NCBI GenBank assembly: GCA_002894685.1
Contig: NCRC01000005.1
Location: 1-64,000, forward strand
Origin: Salinivenus lutea
GTDB lineage: Bacteria > Bacteroidota > Rhodothermia > Rhodothermales > Salinibacteraceae
Direction of reading: 5' to 3'
DNA length: 64,000 nucleotides
The position numbers and the translations under genes were made by a program. Below, piece after piece: positions 25,956 to 34,976 of this stretch; the stretch's first letter is position 1; each line of letters begins with the position of its first letter. The notes under the pieces were generated by a model. The model made no database searches and was not told where the DNA came from. It saw only the letters and a list, made by a program, of their open reading frames with translations.

Positions 25956-26423
25956 TCAGGCCGTGTGGGGGGCAGAGGGCTCCCGCGCGGTCGAGGAGCG
26001 ATCGCGCCAGCGGGCATCCAGGGACCACCGTCCGCCCCCGAACAGGCACACCAGCACCAAGAGAAACAGGACCAGCGCGGAGAACTCCAGCGACTGGTTC
26101 GCCGACAGGAGGCCGTCCTGCCAGTGCACAAGGGTCACGGCGCCCACGAGCACGGGAAGCTGGACGAGGGCCGCAAGCCGGGTAAACAGGCCGACGGTGA
26201 GCAGCGCCCCGCCGATCAGGTGTGCGCTCATCACGTAAATGGACAGGCCCGTAAGCTCCAGCCCCAGAGCGGAGGCCCCGGCCAGTTGTTGCAGGCCGGC
26301 GTCGGTGACGAGCAGGGCCAGTCCCCGAAAGAAGAGGCCGGCCCCCAGGTACACGCGCAGCACGTCGAGCACGAGGTCGCGGCGGGTGTTCAGACGGCGT
26401 AGCACAGAGGGGACGGACGACAT
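25956..26423 (-). CDS. DoxX family membrane protein
   Basis: 155 residues, four predicted membrane helices. The pattern VLRVYLGAGLFFRGLALL near the N-terminus and MSAHLIGGALLTVGLFTRLAALVQLPVLVGAV in the middle (in pieces) fits the DoxX/DoxD family, small quinone-linked or redox-associated membrane proteins. ATG 26423 (MSSVPSVLRRLN) was chosen over one 60 nt upstream. It lies divergent from the DsbD-like gene and convergent with msrB, inside an envelope redox group. The biochemical role is not established. Confidence 0.8.
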   Translation of the reverse strand: MSSVPSVLRRLNTRRDLVLDVLRVYLGAGLFFRGLALLVTDAGLQQLAGASALGLELTGLSIYVMSAHLIGGALLTVGLFTRLAALVQLPVLVGAVTLVHWQDGLLSANQSLEFSALVLFLLVLVCLFGGGRWSLDARWRDRSSTAREPSAPHTA

Positions 26424-26611
26424 GGCGATCGGATGGCAACTCGGAGCGGACAAGGGCAGGCGCCCCCCAGCCGTGGCGCCCAACGATCCGGCACGGCGGG
26501 GTCACCCCATGAACGAACGGGGGACGTCCGCGTTCAGAGGACCTGCGGGCGTATATCCTGTCGAAAGATACGGTCGCCGCATCGGTGTTCTCTCAACCCT
26601 GCTCCTCCTGT

Positions 26612-28813
26612 ATGATCGTGTCCACTGTCCGGAAGGTCGCGCGTATCGTTCTCGTGGGGCTGCTCCTGGGGCTTGCGGGAAGTGTGGAGGCCCCCGCCCA
26701 GTCGTCGGACGACCCCAGCCCGCACAGTGAGGGCGCCCTGGAAGTGAGTGTGTCCTCGGTGGCGCCGGGCGAGGCCTTCACGGCCGCCCTCCGGATCGAC
26801 ATGGAGGAGGGATGGCACAGCTACTGGAAAAATCCGGGCGACGCCGGCAAGCCCACCGCCGTCAGCTGGGATCTGCCGGAGGGGTGGACGGCCGGGGACC
26901 TCCAGTGGCCCCGCCCCCACCGCATCCAGGCCGCCGGGGTGTCCAGCTACGGCTATTCCGACGTGGTGCGCCATCCGGTGCGCATCACGCCGCCCGACAC
27001 CCTCACGCCCGGCACCACGGTGACGCTCCAGGGAGAGGCCAACTGGCTCATCTGCGCCGACATCTGCCTGCCGGCCCGTCAAGATCTTGAGCGGCGCGTG
27101 CGGGTCACCGATGAGGCCCCGGCTCCCAGCGACGAGGCCGACGCCATCCGCGCCGCGCAGGAGCGCATTCCGGGCCCGGTCGACGGCTGGACGGTGCAGG
27201 CAGCCCGCAGCAGCGGAAGCTACACCCTCGCCCTCACGTCGGAGACCGATCGCCGCCCCGACCTGTCGGGCGCCTACTTCTATCCCGCAGAGAAGGCGAC
27301 GCTCGACCACGCGGCCCCGCAGCCCGTCACCCAGCAGGGCGACACCTACCTGATTGCGCTGCAGGAGTCGGGGTACGCCCAGGAGCCGGCGGAGCGCCTG
27401 CAGGGCATCGTCGTGGCGCCGGAGGGGGAGCACTGGGACGCGGCGGGGGAGGAGCGCGCCATGACGGTAAATGTGCCCGTTGACTCGACGCTGGAGGGCA
27501 TCCCGACCCTGGCCGCACAGTCCTCGGCGGCGGGCGGGGGCGGGCTCTCCCTGCCGTGGGCCCTCGCGTTTGCCTTCGCCGGCGGGCTGCTCCTGAACCT
27601 GATGCCGTGCGTCTTCCCGGTTCTGTCGGTCAAGATTCTCGGGTTTGCGGAGGACGCGGGGGAAGACGGCACGTCGATCCGTCGGCACGGCCTTCTCTTT
27701 GGCGCCGGGGTGCTCGTGTCGATGTGGGTGCTGGCCGGCGTTCTGCTTGGGCTCCGGGCCGCCGGGGGGCAGGTCGGCTGGGGCTTCCAGCTGCAGTCCC
27801 CGACCTTTGTGGGGCTCATGACGCTGCTCTTCTTCGGAATTGGGCTGAACCTGCTCGGCGTCGTCGAGGTGGGCACCCGTCTGATGAACTGGGGCGGGCG
27901 CCTGCAGAGCGAAACCCCGAGCAGCGGCAACACGGGCGCCTTCCTGACGGGCGTACTCGCCACCGTTGTCGCGACGCCCTGCACCGCGCCGTTCATGGGC
28001 GCGGCGCTCGGGGTGGCCCTCACGCTGTCCACGACGGGGGCGCTCCTCATCTTCACGGCGCTCGGTGTGGGCATGGCCACGCCGTACGTGGGCCTGTCCC
28101 TGGCGCCGCGCCTGCTCGACGCCCTGCCGGAGCCGGGGGCCTGGATGGAGACGCTGAAGCAGTTTTTCGCCTTCCCCATGTTCGCCACCGCGATCTGGCT
28201 CATCTGGGTCTTCGGGCAGCAGACGAGCAACGGCGGCGTCGCGCTCCTCCTGGGCGCCCTCCTCCTCATGAGCATGGCCGCCTGGGTGGTGCACCGCTGG
28301 GCGGCGCCGCGCCTGTCCCGCTCGCTCCAGGTGCTCACCCGCGCGGGGGCGACCGTCCTGCTGGTGGGGGCCGTGGCCGCGACCGTCATCGGGGCGGGGG
28401 ACCGCCGCCCGTCCTCGGCCTCCGCCTCCGAGCGCGACACGCCCGCCTCGACGGGCGAGACGGCCTGGCAATCCTTCGATCCCGCCGCCGTCGACTCCCT
28501 GCGCGCCCAGGGGCGGCCCGTCTTTGTCGACTTCACCGCGGCCTGGTGCCTCACCTGCCAGGTCAACAAGCAAAACGTACTGAGCAGCACGACCGTTACC
28601 GACGCGTTTGCCGCGCACGACGTGGCCCTCCTTCGGGCCGACTGGACGAACCGGGATTCGACGATCACGAAGGCCCTCGAATCGCACGGCCGGAGCGGCG
28701 TGCCCGTCTACGCCCTGTATCCGGGCGACGGCTCCGGACCGCGGCTCCTCCCCGAGGTGCTCACCGACGACATCGTCCTCGAGGCGCTCGACGATCTCCC
28801 CGAGTCGTCGTAG
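26612..28813 (+). CDS. DsbD/ScsB-like thiol:disulfide interchange protein
   Basis: Carries electrons from cytoplasmic thioredoxin across the inner membrane to periplasmic thiol proteins. The protein has 733 residues. A signal peptide (IVLVGLLLGLAGSVEAPAQ) leads a beta-rich N-terminal domain with the cysteine pair ICADIC. A CcdA-like membrane domain has conserved cysteines in LNLMPCVFPVLSVK and VVATPCTAPFMGAALG and eight predicted helices. A C-terminal periplasmic thioredoxin domain has AAWCLTCQVNK. ATG 26612 gives a conventional signal peptide; an ATG 27 nt upstream is less likely. A redoxin follows 55 nt later and MsrB lies nearby. Confidence 0.92.
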   Translation: MIVSTVRKVARIVLVGLLLGLAGSVEAPAQSSDDPSPHSEGALEVSVSSVAPGEAFTAALRIDMEEGWHSYWKNPGDAGKPTAVSWDLPEGWTAGDLQWPRPHRIQAAGVSSYGYSDVVRHPVRITPPDTLTPGTTVTLQGEANWLICADICLPARQDLERRVRVTDEAPAPSDEADAIRAAQERIPGPVDGWTVQAARSSGSYTLALTSETDRRPDLSGAYFYPAEKATLDHAAPQPVTQQGDTYLIALQESGYAQEPAERLQGIVVAPEGEHWDAAGEERAMTVNVPVDSTLEGIPTLAAQSSAAGGGGLSLPWALAFAFAGGLLLNLMPCVFPVLSVKILGFAEDAGEDGTSIRRHGLLFGAGVLVSMWVLAGVLLGLRAAGGQVGWGFQLQSPTFVGLMTLLFFGIGLNLLGVVEVGTRLMNWGGRLQSETPSSGNTGAFLTGVLATVVATPCTAPFMGAALGVALTLSTTGALLIFTALGVGMATPYVGLSLAPRLLDALPEPGAWMETLKQFFAFPMFATAIWLIWVFGQQTSNGGVALLLGALLLMSMAAWVVHRWAAPRLSRSLQVLTRAGATVLLVGAVAATVIGAGDRRPSSASASERDTPASTGETAWQSFDPAAVDSLRAQGRPVFVDFTAAWCLTCQVNKQNVLSSTTVTDAFAAHDVALLRADWTNRDSTITKALESHGRSGVPVYALYPGDGSGPRLLPEVLTDDIVLEALDDLPESS

Positions 28814-28868
28814 CATGGCTCCGTCTCGCCTCACGTTCAGACTGTTTCCCAACCCCCCCAATCCATCC

Positions 28869-29525
28869 ATGCGTTTTCCGTCCCGCAGCCTCGTCGCCTT
28901 CGCAGCGTGCGGCCTTCTCCTGGCCCTCGCCGCCCCGCTCGCCACGGCCCAATCGGAGGCCACCGTGGGCGAGGCGGCCCCCTACTTCACCCTGCAGGCC
29001 GCCGACGGCACCACGCACAGCCTATCCGACTTCGAAGGCCAGTACGTTGTGCTGGAATGGCTCAACTTCGGCTGCCCGTACGTGGCCCAGCACTACGGCA
29101 GCGGCCACATGCAGGAGCTCCAGCAGACCTACACGGAGCAGGACGTCGTGTGGCTCTCTGTCGTCTCCTCCGCCGAGGGCAAGCAGGGCTACTACCCGCC
29201 CGAGGAGATGGTGGAGCAGAAGAACGAGCACAACGGCCAGATGACCGCCATCCTCATGGACCCCGACGGCACGGTGGGCCAGACCTACGGGGCGCGCACC
29301 ACGCCGCACATGTACGTCGTGAACCCCGAGGGAGAGCTGATCTACAAGGGGGGCATCGACGACTGGGCGACCGCCGACACGGACTCGAGCGTGCCCTCGG
29401 CGGAATACATCACCCAGACGGCCACAAACTACGTGGAGACGTCGCTCGGCCAGGCGATGAACGGCGAGCCGGTGGACCCGCAGACGGCCCAGCCCTACGG
29501 CTGCTCCGTGAAGTACGCCAACTAA
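28869..29525 (+). CDS. Secreted redoxin/thioredoxin-like protein
   Basis: 218 residues. Signal peptide FAACGLLLALAAPLATAQ, then an AhpC/TSA-like fold: VGEAAPYFTLQAADGTTHSLSDFEGQYVVLEW, the single active-site-type cysteine in NFGCPYVAQHYGS, SVVSSAEGKQGYYPPEEM, YGARTTPHMYVVNPEGELIYKGGIDD. The CPYV site lacks the second CxxC cysteine; another cysteine is near the C-terminus (YGCSVKY). Likely a periplasmic thiol peroxidase or thiol carrier fed by the DsbD-like protein just upstream (55 nt). ATG 28869 gives the signal peptide. Confidence 0.85.
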   Translation: MRFPSRSLVAFAACGLLLALAAPLATAQSEATVGEAAPYFTLQAADGTTHSLSDFEGQYVVLEWLNFGCPYVAQHYGSGHMQELQQTYTEQDVVWLSVVSSAEGKQGYYPPEEMVEQKNEHNGQMTAILMDPDGTVGQTYGARTTPHMYVVNPEGELIYKGGIDDWATADTDSSVPSAEYITQTATNYVETSLGQAMNGEPVDPQTAQPYGCSVKYAN

Positions 29526-29622
29526 GCGCCAATTTGCGGAGATCCCATTTGGTATAGCCATCCGGCCCGTCGGCCCGTGTTGCCCGGCGGGCCGGACGTC
29601 TGTGACGCCGGCTGTGGGAGGA

Positions 29623-30285
29623 CTACGGGTCGGGGGTTCCCCTGTCCAGGTCGATGAAGTCGGGTTTTTCCTCCGGAATCGTCCACAGGAAGAGCCGATT
29701 GCCGTCCACCTCGACCGTGGTGTCGGGTTGCCACTCGTCCATATCGAAGTCGTGCGATACGACGCGCGTCCCGGGCTCCAGCTCGCGGAAGAGTTTTGCT
29801 CGCAGCTTCAGGTTGACGGACGGGAGGAGATAGAGGGTGACGACGGTCGCCTCGCTCAGGTCGGCCTCAAAAAGATCCCCTTCCCGAAAGTCCACGAGGT
29901 CGGTCACCCCGGCCTTTTCGGCGTTCGCGCGGGCCTCCTTCACCAGCTCCGGCCGGATTTCGATGCCCACGGCGCGGGCCCCGTACGTGCGGGCCGCGGT
30001 GATGGGGAAGCGCCCATCGCCGCTGCCGAGGTCGTAGACCACGTCGTCTTCGGTGACGTTGGCCAGGGCTAGCATCGAGTCGACCACCGGCTGCGGCGAC
30101 TCCACAAAGGGCACGTCGGCCTCCGAGTCGGAGGGGGCCACCTCCAGCTCGGGCAGCGAGGTGGTGGCGGTGTCCACCGAGGCCTCCTGGGAGCTGGAAT
30201 CGCGTTCCTGGGCGCACCCGACGAGCGGGGCGACCAGAAGCAACAGGGCAAACGTGAGCGTGGGGAGGCGGAGGGAGGAGCGCAT
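29623..30285 (-). CDS. Lipoprotein class I SAM-dependent methyltransferase
   Basis: 220 residues. A lipoprotein signal (LLLLVAPLVGCAQ) is followed by an acidic linker and a Rossmann-fold methyltransferase domain: motif I YDLGSGDGRFPITAA, motif II EIRPELVKEA, and LVDFREGDLFEADLSEATVVTLYLLPSVNLKL (in pieces). It ends with a DFDMDEWQPD strand. This family occurs in other bacteria, but an envelope location is odd because S-adenosylmethionine is cytoplasmic. ATG 30285 gives the signal; the frame is open upstream. Divergent from a TonB-dependent receptor gene. Confidence 0.85.
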   Translation of the reverse strand: MRSSLRLPTLTFALLLLVAPLVGCAQERDSSSQEASVDTATTSLPELEVAPSDSEADVPFVESPQPVVDSMLALANVTEDDVVYDLGSGDGRFPITAARTYGARAVGIEIRPELVKEARANAEKAGVTDLVDFREGDLFEADLSEATVVTLYLLPSVNLKLRAKLFRELEPGTRVVSHDFDMDEWQPDTTVEVDGNRLFLWTIPEEKPDFIDLDRGTPDP

Positions 30286-30587
30286 CGCGGAGAGGGAGGG
30301 ACGGGGCGAAGAAGACGAGAACGGCCTCGCCGGGCGAGAAAACGAACCTGACTGCACAACAACCGGGGCGGCGCAATTGGTTCCCCGGCCCCACCCCGCC
30401 CGCACACCGCCCCGCCGGTCCGGGGCCGCCGATGACATTCATCGGTGTCACATGCAACTCGTCGGGTCGTCGGCGCCAGGGGTGACGATCACGGCACGAC
30501 CGTGCGCTTCGTCGAACGCCGGGAATCTCTCGTCTGTCGCTCGCATGCAGCCTAGGGCGCAAATCATCGAATGACTGCCAAGTCTGC
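30286..30587. other. Divergent intergenic region with two inverted repeats
   Basis: About 300 bp between the lipoprotein methyltransferase and the TonB-dependent receptor. It contains TGACA-N8-TGTCA (30433-30450) and CACGG-CACGA-CCGTG (30490-30504), either of which could be an operator. No clear -35/-10 pair and no coding sequence were found. Confidence 0.35.
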
Positions 30588-33029
30588 ATGTCTGTCTCGT
30601 TTGGTGTCGCACGTCGAGAGGGGTGCATGTCCGTTGGGTTGTGGGTTGTGCTTGTGGGGGTGCTCCTCGGAGGTGGGGGGCAGGCGCCCGCGCAGGCGCA
30701 GTCGTCCGAGTCGGGGACCGTGCAGGGGCGCGTCGTTGATGGGGAGACCGAGGAGCCGCTGGGAGGGGCGACGGTGGCCCTGTGGCGGGAGGCCGAGGGC
30801 GATTCGACCCTCGTGGCGGGCACCACGACCGGGGCGGACGGCCGGTTTGCGGTGGAGGCCGAGGCCGGGGCCTACACCCTTCGCCTCAGCTACGTCGGAT
30901 ACACCGACCGGCGCATCGAAGGCGTGACGCCGGCGCCGGACGGCAACACCCTGGGCACCCTCGTGCTGGCCCCGGAAACGGAACAGGTGGGGGAGGTGGA
31001 GGTGACGGCCGACCGCCCCGCGGCCCGACTGGAAACGGACCGGACCGTCTACAACACGCGGGCCCGGGCCATCAGCGCCGGGGGCTCGGCCGAGACGGTG
31101 TTGTCCAACCTTCCGTCGATTCGGGTCGACACGGACGGCAGCATCAGCTACCGCGGCAACGAGAGCGTGTCCATCTACATCAACGGCGACCCGGCGTCCC
31201 TCTCGGGCGAGTCGCTGCTCAGCTACCTGCGCAGCCTACCGGCGGATGCGATTCAGCAGATCGAGATCATTCCGAACCCGTCGGCCAAGTACGAACCGGA
31301 GGGCACGGCGGGCATCATCAACGTGGTGCTCCGGCGCGACGTGAATGCCGGGTGGGGCGGGGGCTTTACGCTGAACGGGCAGGCCAATGCCAACGCCCGC
31401 TACGGCGGCAGCGGCTCGGGGAACCTGAGCTACCAGGCCGGGGGCTGGCGGTTTGTGGGCACCTACTCGCACGATCGGGAGGGAGAGGAGGACACGGACA
31501 CCCGCTTCGTCCGGCGCTTCAACGGCGGGGCCGACGACACCGAAATCACGCAGGACGGCTTTGAGGAAGAAACCGAGCGCTCCCACTCCGTCAACACGCA
31601 GCTCGACTACAGCCCCACGGACAACACGACCGTCGGCCTCGAAACGACCCTGAGCGTCCGGCGCGACGAGGCGAGCGGCCGCAACGACACGTACTTCACG
31701 GGCGCGGTCGACTCCACAAACGCTCGCTTCGTCAACGAAGACTCCGGGGATGAGACCCTCGATGGGCGCCTGTCGTTCGACCACGACTTTGCGGACGACC
31801 ACGCCCTGGAGACGGAGCTGAGCTACGATCGCGACTTCGAGACGGAGGACGGGCAGTACAGCAACTACGCCATTGGAAATGTTGACGGGACGCCGCGGTC
31901 GACGGAGGCCGAAACGGTTAACGAGGACGAGCAGGACGGCGCCCTCGAAGTCGACTACACGCGCCCGCTCGGGTCGCTCTCACTGGACACTGGCTACAAG
32001 GGCACGTACCGGCGCCTCGAAAGCGATCAGACCTACGTGGAACGAGGGACCTCGGACCGGCGCGACTTCACCTTCGACGAGCAGATCCACGCCGTCTACG
32101 GGATTCTGAGCCGAGAGCTGGGCAATTTTTCGGTCGAGACGGGCCTGCGGGCCGAGGCGGTGCAGACGGACATCAATCCGGTGGGCGACCCGGCGGTCGA
32201 AAGCTCCTACACCAGCCTCTATCCGAGCGCGTTTCTGACCTACGAGCCCACCGAGCGCCAGCAGCTTCGCCTCTCGTACAGCAAGCGCGTCGACCGGCCC
32301 AACCTCTGGGACATCAACCCGATCGAGGACAACGAGAATCCGGCGTTCATTGAGCGCGGCAACCCGACCCTCGATCCGGAGTACATCCATTCTTTCGAGC
32401 TCACGGGCACGCAGCGGTGGGACGTGGCCTCGGTGACGGTGACACCGTACGTGCGCCGCACGGTGAATGAGATTGAGGAGATCGAGACGGAAGAAGTGAT
32501 TGACGGGCAGACCGTGACGGTGCGCCGGGCGCGCAACTTCTCCTCCAGCACCTCCTACGGCACGGAGCTCATCACCACGGTCAACGTCGGGGAGCGTCTG
32601 GAGGGCACGCTGGGCGGCAACTTCTACCGCTCCGTGACGGATGGCTCGAACCTGACGACGGACCTGAGCAACGACGCGCTCACCTTCTCGGGGCGCCTCA
32701 ACGTGCGCGCCGAGCTGCGCGACGGGCTCAACCTGGAGTTCAGCCAGTACTACCGCCCGGCCCAGGACATCCCCGGCGGGCGCATGGACCGCATCACGAG
32801 CACCGAGACGGCCCTCCAGCAGCAACTCTTCTCGGGCAACGGCAGCCTCACGCTCCGCGTGGAGGACGTCTTCAACGCGACGGACTTCAACGTGCAGCGT
32901 CGGACCGAGGACTTCTACCAGGAGACGACCTCGCAGTGGGGCGCGCGGGAGGTGTCGCTCTCGTTCCAGTACACGTTCGGCGGCGGAGAGCAGGAGGACC
33001 GCGGCGGACGCCGTCGGGACTACGACTGA
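30588..33029 (+). CDS. TonB-dependent outer membrane receptor with CarboxypepD-like N-domain
   Basis: 813 residues. Signal peptide ending APAQAQS, a carboxypeptidase-regulatory-like domain (about 43-125, VQGRVVDGETEEPLGGATVAL through SYVGYTDRRIEGV), a plug (LSNLPSIRVDTDGSISYRGNESVSIYINGDP, in pieces; IIPNPSAKYEPEGTAGIINVVL) and a C-terminal barrel rich in aromatic/Asp/Thr beta strands. It belongs to the OMP_b-brl_3 type found in Bacteroidota. No SusD gene follows, so the substrate is unknown and may be a siderophore, peptide or metal. ATG 30627 is an alternative start that also keeps a signal peptide. Confidence 0.88.
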   Translation: MSVSFGVARREGCMSVGLWVVLVGVLLGGGGQAPAQAQSSESGTVQGRVVDGETEEPLGGATVALWREAEGDSTLVAGTTTGADGRFAVEAEAGAYTLRLSYVGYTDRRIEGVTPAPDGNTLGTLVLAPETEQVGEVEVTADRPAARLETDRTVYNTRARAISAGGSAETVLSNLPSIRVDTDGSISYRGNESVSIYINGDPASLSGESLLSYLRSLPADAIQQIEIIPNPSAKYEPEGTAGIINVVLRRDVNAGWGGGFTLNGQANANARYGGSGSGNLSYQAGGWRFVGTYSHDREGEEDTDTRFVRRFNGGADDTEITQDGFEEETERSHSVNTQLDYSPTDNTTVGLETTLSVRRDEASGRNDTYFTGAVDSTNARFVNEDSGDETLDGRLSFDHDFADDHALETELSYDRDFETEDGQYSNYAIGNVDGTPRSTEAETVNEDEQDGALEVDYTRPLGSLSLDTGYKGTYRRLESDQTYVERGTSDRRDFTFDEQIHAVYGILSRELGNFSVETGLRAEAVQTDINPVGDPAVESSYTSLYPSAFLTYEPTERQQLRLSYSKRVDRPNLWDINPIEDNENPAFIERGNPTLDPEYIHSFELTGTQRWDVASVTVTPYVRRTVNEIEEIETEEVIDGQTVTVRRARNFSSSTSYGTELITTVNVGERLEGTLGGNFYRSVTDGSNLTTDLSNDALTFSGRLNVRAELRDGLNLEFSQYYRPAQDIPGGRMDRITSTETALQQQLFSGNGSLTLRVEDVFNATDFNVQRRTEDFYQETTSQWGAREVSLSFQYTFGGGEQEDRGGRRRDYD

Positions 33030-33050
33030 TGCGCGAACGGAGCGGGGCGG

Positions 33051-33566
33051 TCAGTCGCTCACGTACACGGAAAACCCGTCTGCCTCGGGCGTGACGAGGA
33101 CCTCCTCGCGGTGCTTCGTCTGGAGGCGGCGGCCCACGGCGTCGGGCTGAATGGGGTATTCGCGGTGGCCGCGATCGATGAGGACGACGAGTTGGATGGA
33201 GCGGGGGCGTCCGTACTGCAGCACGGCGTCGAGGGCGGCGCGGGCGGTGCGCCCGGTGAACACCACGTCGTCGATGAGCACCACGTCGCGGTCGGTCACG
33301 TCCAGGTCGTGCGGCGGGGCCGCGGGGGGAGCCACGTCGGGCCGGTCGTCGCGGAAGGGGGTGACGTCGAGCGGGTGGGCCGTGTGGTCCGACTCGTCAA
33401 TCGCGTTCACCTCGTCGGCCATGGCGCGGGCAATCGGGACCCCGCTCTGCTCGATGCCGAACAGGGCGATGGAGCCGGCGCCCTGGTTGTGCTCCACGAT
33501 CTCGTAGGCCAGGCGACAGAGCGTGCGGCGCACCCGCTTCGGCGATAGGATCCGGGTCTGAGGCAT
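33051..33566 (-). CDS. pyrR: PyrR-type phosphoribosyltransferase
   Basis: 171 residues. The PRPP-binding motif VVLIDDVVFTGRTARAALDA, the N-terminal RILSPKRVRRTLCRLAYEIVE (in pieces), LFGIEQSGVPIARAM and YGRPRSIQLVVLIDRGHREYPIQPDAVG match PyrR, the pyrimidine-operon attenuator that also has weak uracil phosphoribosyltransferase activity. No pyr gene or PyrR-binding RNA is in the window, so regulation versus salvage is undecided. It lies 33 nt after the HD hydrolase gene. Confidence 0.9.
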   Translation of the reverse strand: MPQTRILSPKRVRRTLCRLAYEIVEHNQGAGSIALFGIEQSGVPIARAMADEVNAIDESDHTAHPLDVTPFRDDRPDVAPPAAPPHDLDVTDRDVVLIDDVVFTGRTARAALDAVLQYGRPRSIQLVVLIDRGHREYPIQPDAVGRRLQTKHREEVLVTPEADGFSVYVSD

Positions 33567-33599
33567 GGGACGGAAGCGTGTGGGGAGGGGCGGACGGGG

Positions 33600-34289
33600 C
33601 TACGTGAACGGGGCGAAGCGCTCGGCGGCGGGCGGCGCGCCAATCTCAATACCGAGCTGATCGAGGTAGTTGCGCATGACGGCGGCCCGGCGCTCGGCCT
33701 CCTCGCGGCCGGCCTCGGTTTGCATCGTGTCGGGCAGGCGGAGCAGCTTTTCAAAAAAGTGGTCGACCGCGTAGGTGTCGTCGTCTGGGGGGCGGTCGGC
33801 GCAGAAGGGGTCGTCGGGGTCGTAGAGGGCGTGGTCGAGGCTGCCACCGACCATGAAGCAGCGTGCGATGCCCACGGCGCCGAGGGCGTCGAGCCGATCG
33901 GCGTCCTGTACGACCTTGGCTTCGAGGGTGTCGGGGGAGACGTCGCCCGAGTAGCTGTGGGCGGCAATGGCGTGCTCGATGTCGGGGTGCCACGGCGCCG
34001 GGTAGTCGACCTTGGACAGGAAGTCGAGGGCGGCCTCGGCTGCGAGCACTGATGCTTCCGACCGGCGCGGATGATCCTTGGGAACGACCACGCAGTCGTG
34101 CAGCCACGCGGCGGGGACGACGACCTCCGGCGCCGCGTCCGTTTCGCCCATCAGGCGGCGGGCGTTGGCCACCACGCGCTCGATGTGGGCGCGGTCGTGG
34201 GCCGCGTCGGCCGCGGCCTGTCGTCGAAGGAACGCCGCGAAGCGGGCTTCCCAGTCGGGCCAGGACGAAATCGGGGGGCGGTCGGGCAT
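33600..34289 (-). CDS. HD-domain phosphohydrolase (YedJ-like)
   Basis: 229 residues. The metal-binding HD pattern is complete: His in AAHDRAHIERVVANA, His-Asp in PAAWLHDCVVV, His residues in WHPDIEHAIAAHSYSG, and Asp in KVVQDADRLDALGAVGIAR. The C-terminal part (YAVDHFFEKLLRLPDTMQTEAGREEA, in pieces) is as in YedJ-type proteins, which act on nucleotide-like phosphates. ATG 34289 (MPDRPPISSWPDW) was preferred. Its substrate is unknown. Probably cotranscribed with pyrR. Confidence 0.88.
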   Translation of the reverse strand: MPDRPPISSWPDWEARFAAFLRRQAAADAAHDRAHIERVVANARRLMGETDAAPEVVVPAAWLHDCVVVPKDHPRRSEASVLAAEAALDFLSKVDYPAPWHPDIEHAIAAHSYSGDVSPDTLEAKVVQDADRLDALGAVGIARCFMVGGSLDHALYDPDDPFCADRPPDDDTYAVDHFFEKLLRLPDTMQTEAGREEAERRAAVMRNYLDQLGIEIGAPPAAERFAPFT

Positions 34290-34462
34290 GGGACGGATCG
34301 AGACGGCACAACGCATCGGCTGTGCAACCTACAAACTTCGGTCGCCAACGCAAAGGGGGAGCGGTGCGGAGGGGACGCAAAATCCGGGGGGATTCGAAAA
34401 CCCGCGCCCCGTTCCGCGTATGACCCGTTCCGTTCTCTTGCACTCTGCCTGCCGGTTCGCTT

Positions 34463-34900
34463 ATGGACATACAACCCGTTCGCACCGACGCCGACTGGGA
34501 CGCCGCCCGCACAATTCGCACCCGCGTCTTTATCGACGAGCAGGACTGCCCGCCGGACGAGGAGTGGGACGGACACGACCAGACCAGCCGGCACGTGGTG
34601 GGCCGCGTCGACGGCACGGCGGTCGCCACGGCGCGCTGGCGCACCGTGCCCCACGACGAGGACATCGCCGCCAAGCTGGAACGCTTTGCCGTGCTGCCCG
34701 CGCATCGGGGGCAGGGGTACGGGGCGAAGCTGGTGGCGTACGTGGTCGACGACGCCCGGCAGGCCGGGTTCGACACGTTTTTGGTGCACGCGCAGGCCCA
34801 CCTGGAGGACTGGTACGCCGCGCACGGCTTCGCGTCGACCGGCCGTCGGTTCGAGGAGGTGGGCATCCCCCACGTGGAGATGATCCGGGACGACGGATGA
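34463..34900 (+). CDS. GNAT family N-acetyltransferase
   Basis: 145 residues. The acetyl-CoA binding motif A is LERFAVLPAHRGQGYGAKLV, followed by HAQAHLEDWYAAHGFASTGRRFEEVGIPHVEM, close to the ElaA/YjcF group. The N-terminus (TIRTRVFIDEQDCPPDEEWDGHD) carries the conserved VF-EQ segment of that group. The acceptor is unknown. Its end converges with the PpiC-type lipoprotein gene and its terminator. Confidence 0.9.
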   Translation: MDIQPVRTDADWDAARTIRTRVFIDEQDCPPDEEWDGHDQTSRHVVGRVDGTAVATARWRTVPHDEDIAAKLERFAVLPAHRGQGYGAKLVAYVVDDARQAGFDTFLVHAQAHLEDWYAAHGFASTGRRFEEVGIPHVEMIRDDG

Positions 34901-34910
34901 CGCGTGGGCA

Positions 34911-34949
34911 CAAAAAAACTGCCGCCCCGGCTGGGCCGAGGCGGCAGTG
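34911..34949 (-). terminator. Terminator of the PpiC-type lipoprotein gene
   Basis: On the minus strand a 9-bp perfect stem (ACTGCCGCC at 34918-34926 with GGCGGCAGT at 34940-34948) is followed by seven T (34918-34912). It starts 28 nt past the stop codon of the lipoprotein gene at 34977. Confidence 0.85.
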
Positions 34950-34976
34950 CCGTTGCGTCAAATGAACCGGAGGGGG

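Noticed and set aside
26534-28963. An 809-codon minus-strand frame opposite the DsbD-like gene
   Set aside because: Arg/Gly-rich shadow with no homology features; the opposite strand has a full DsbD domain set.
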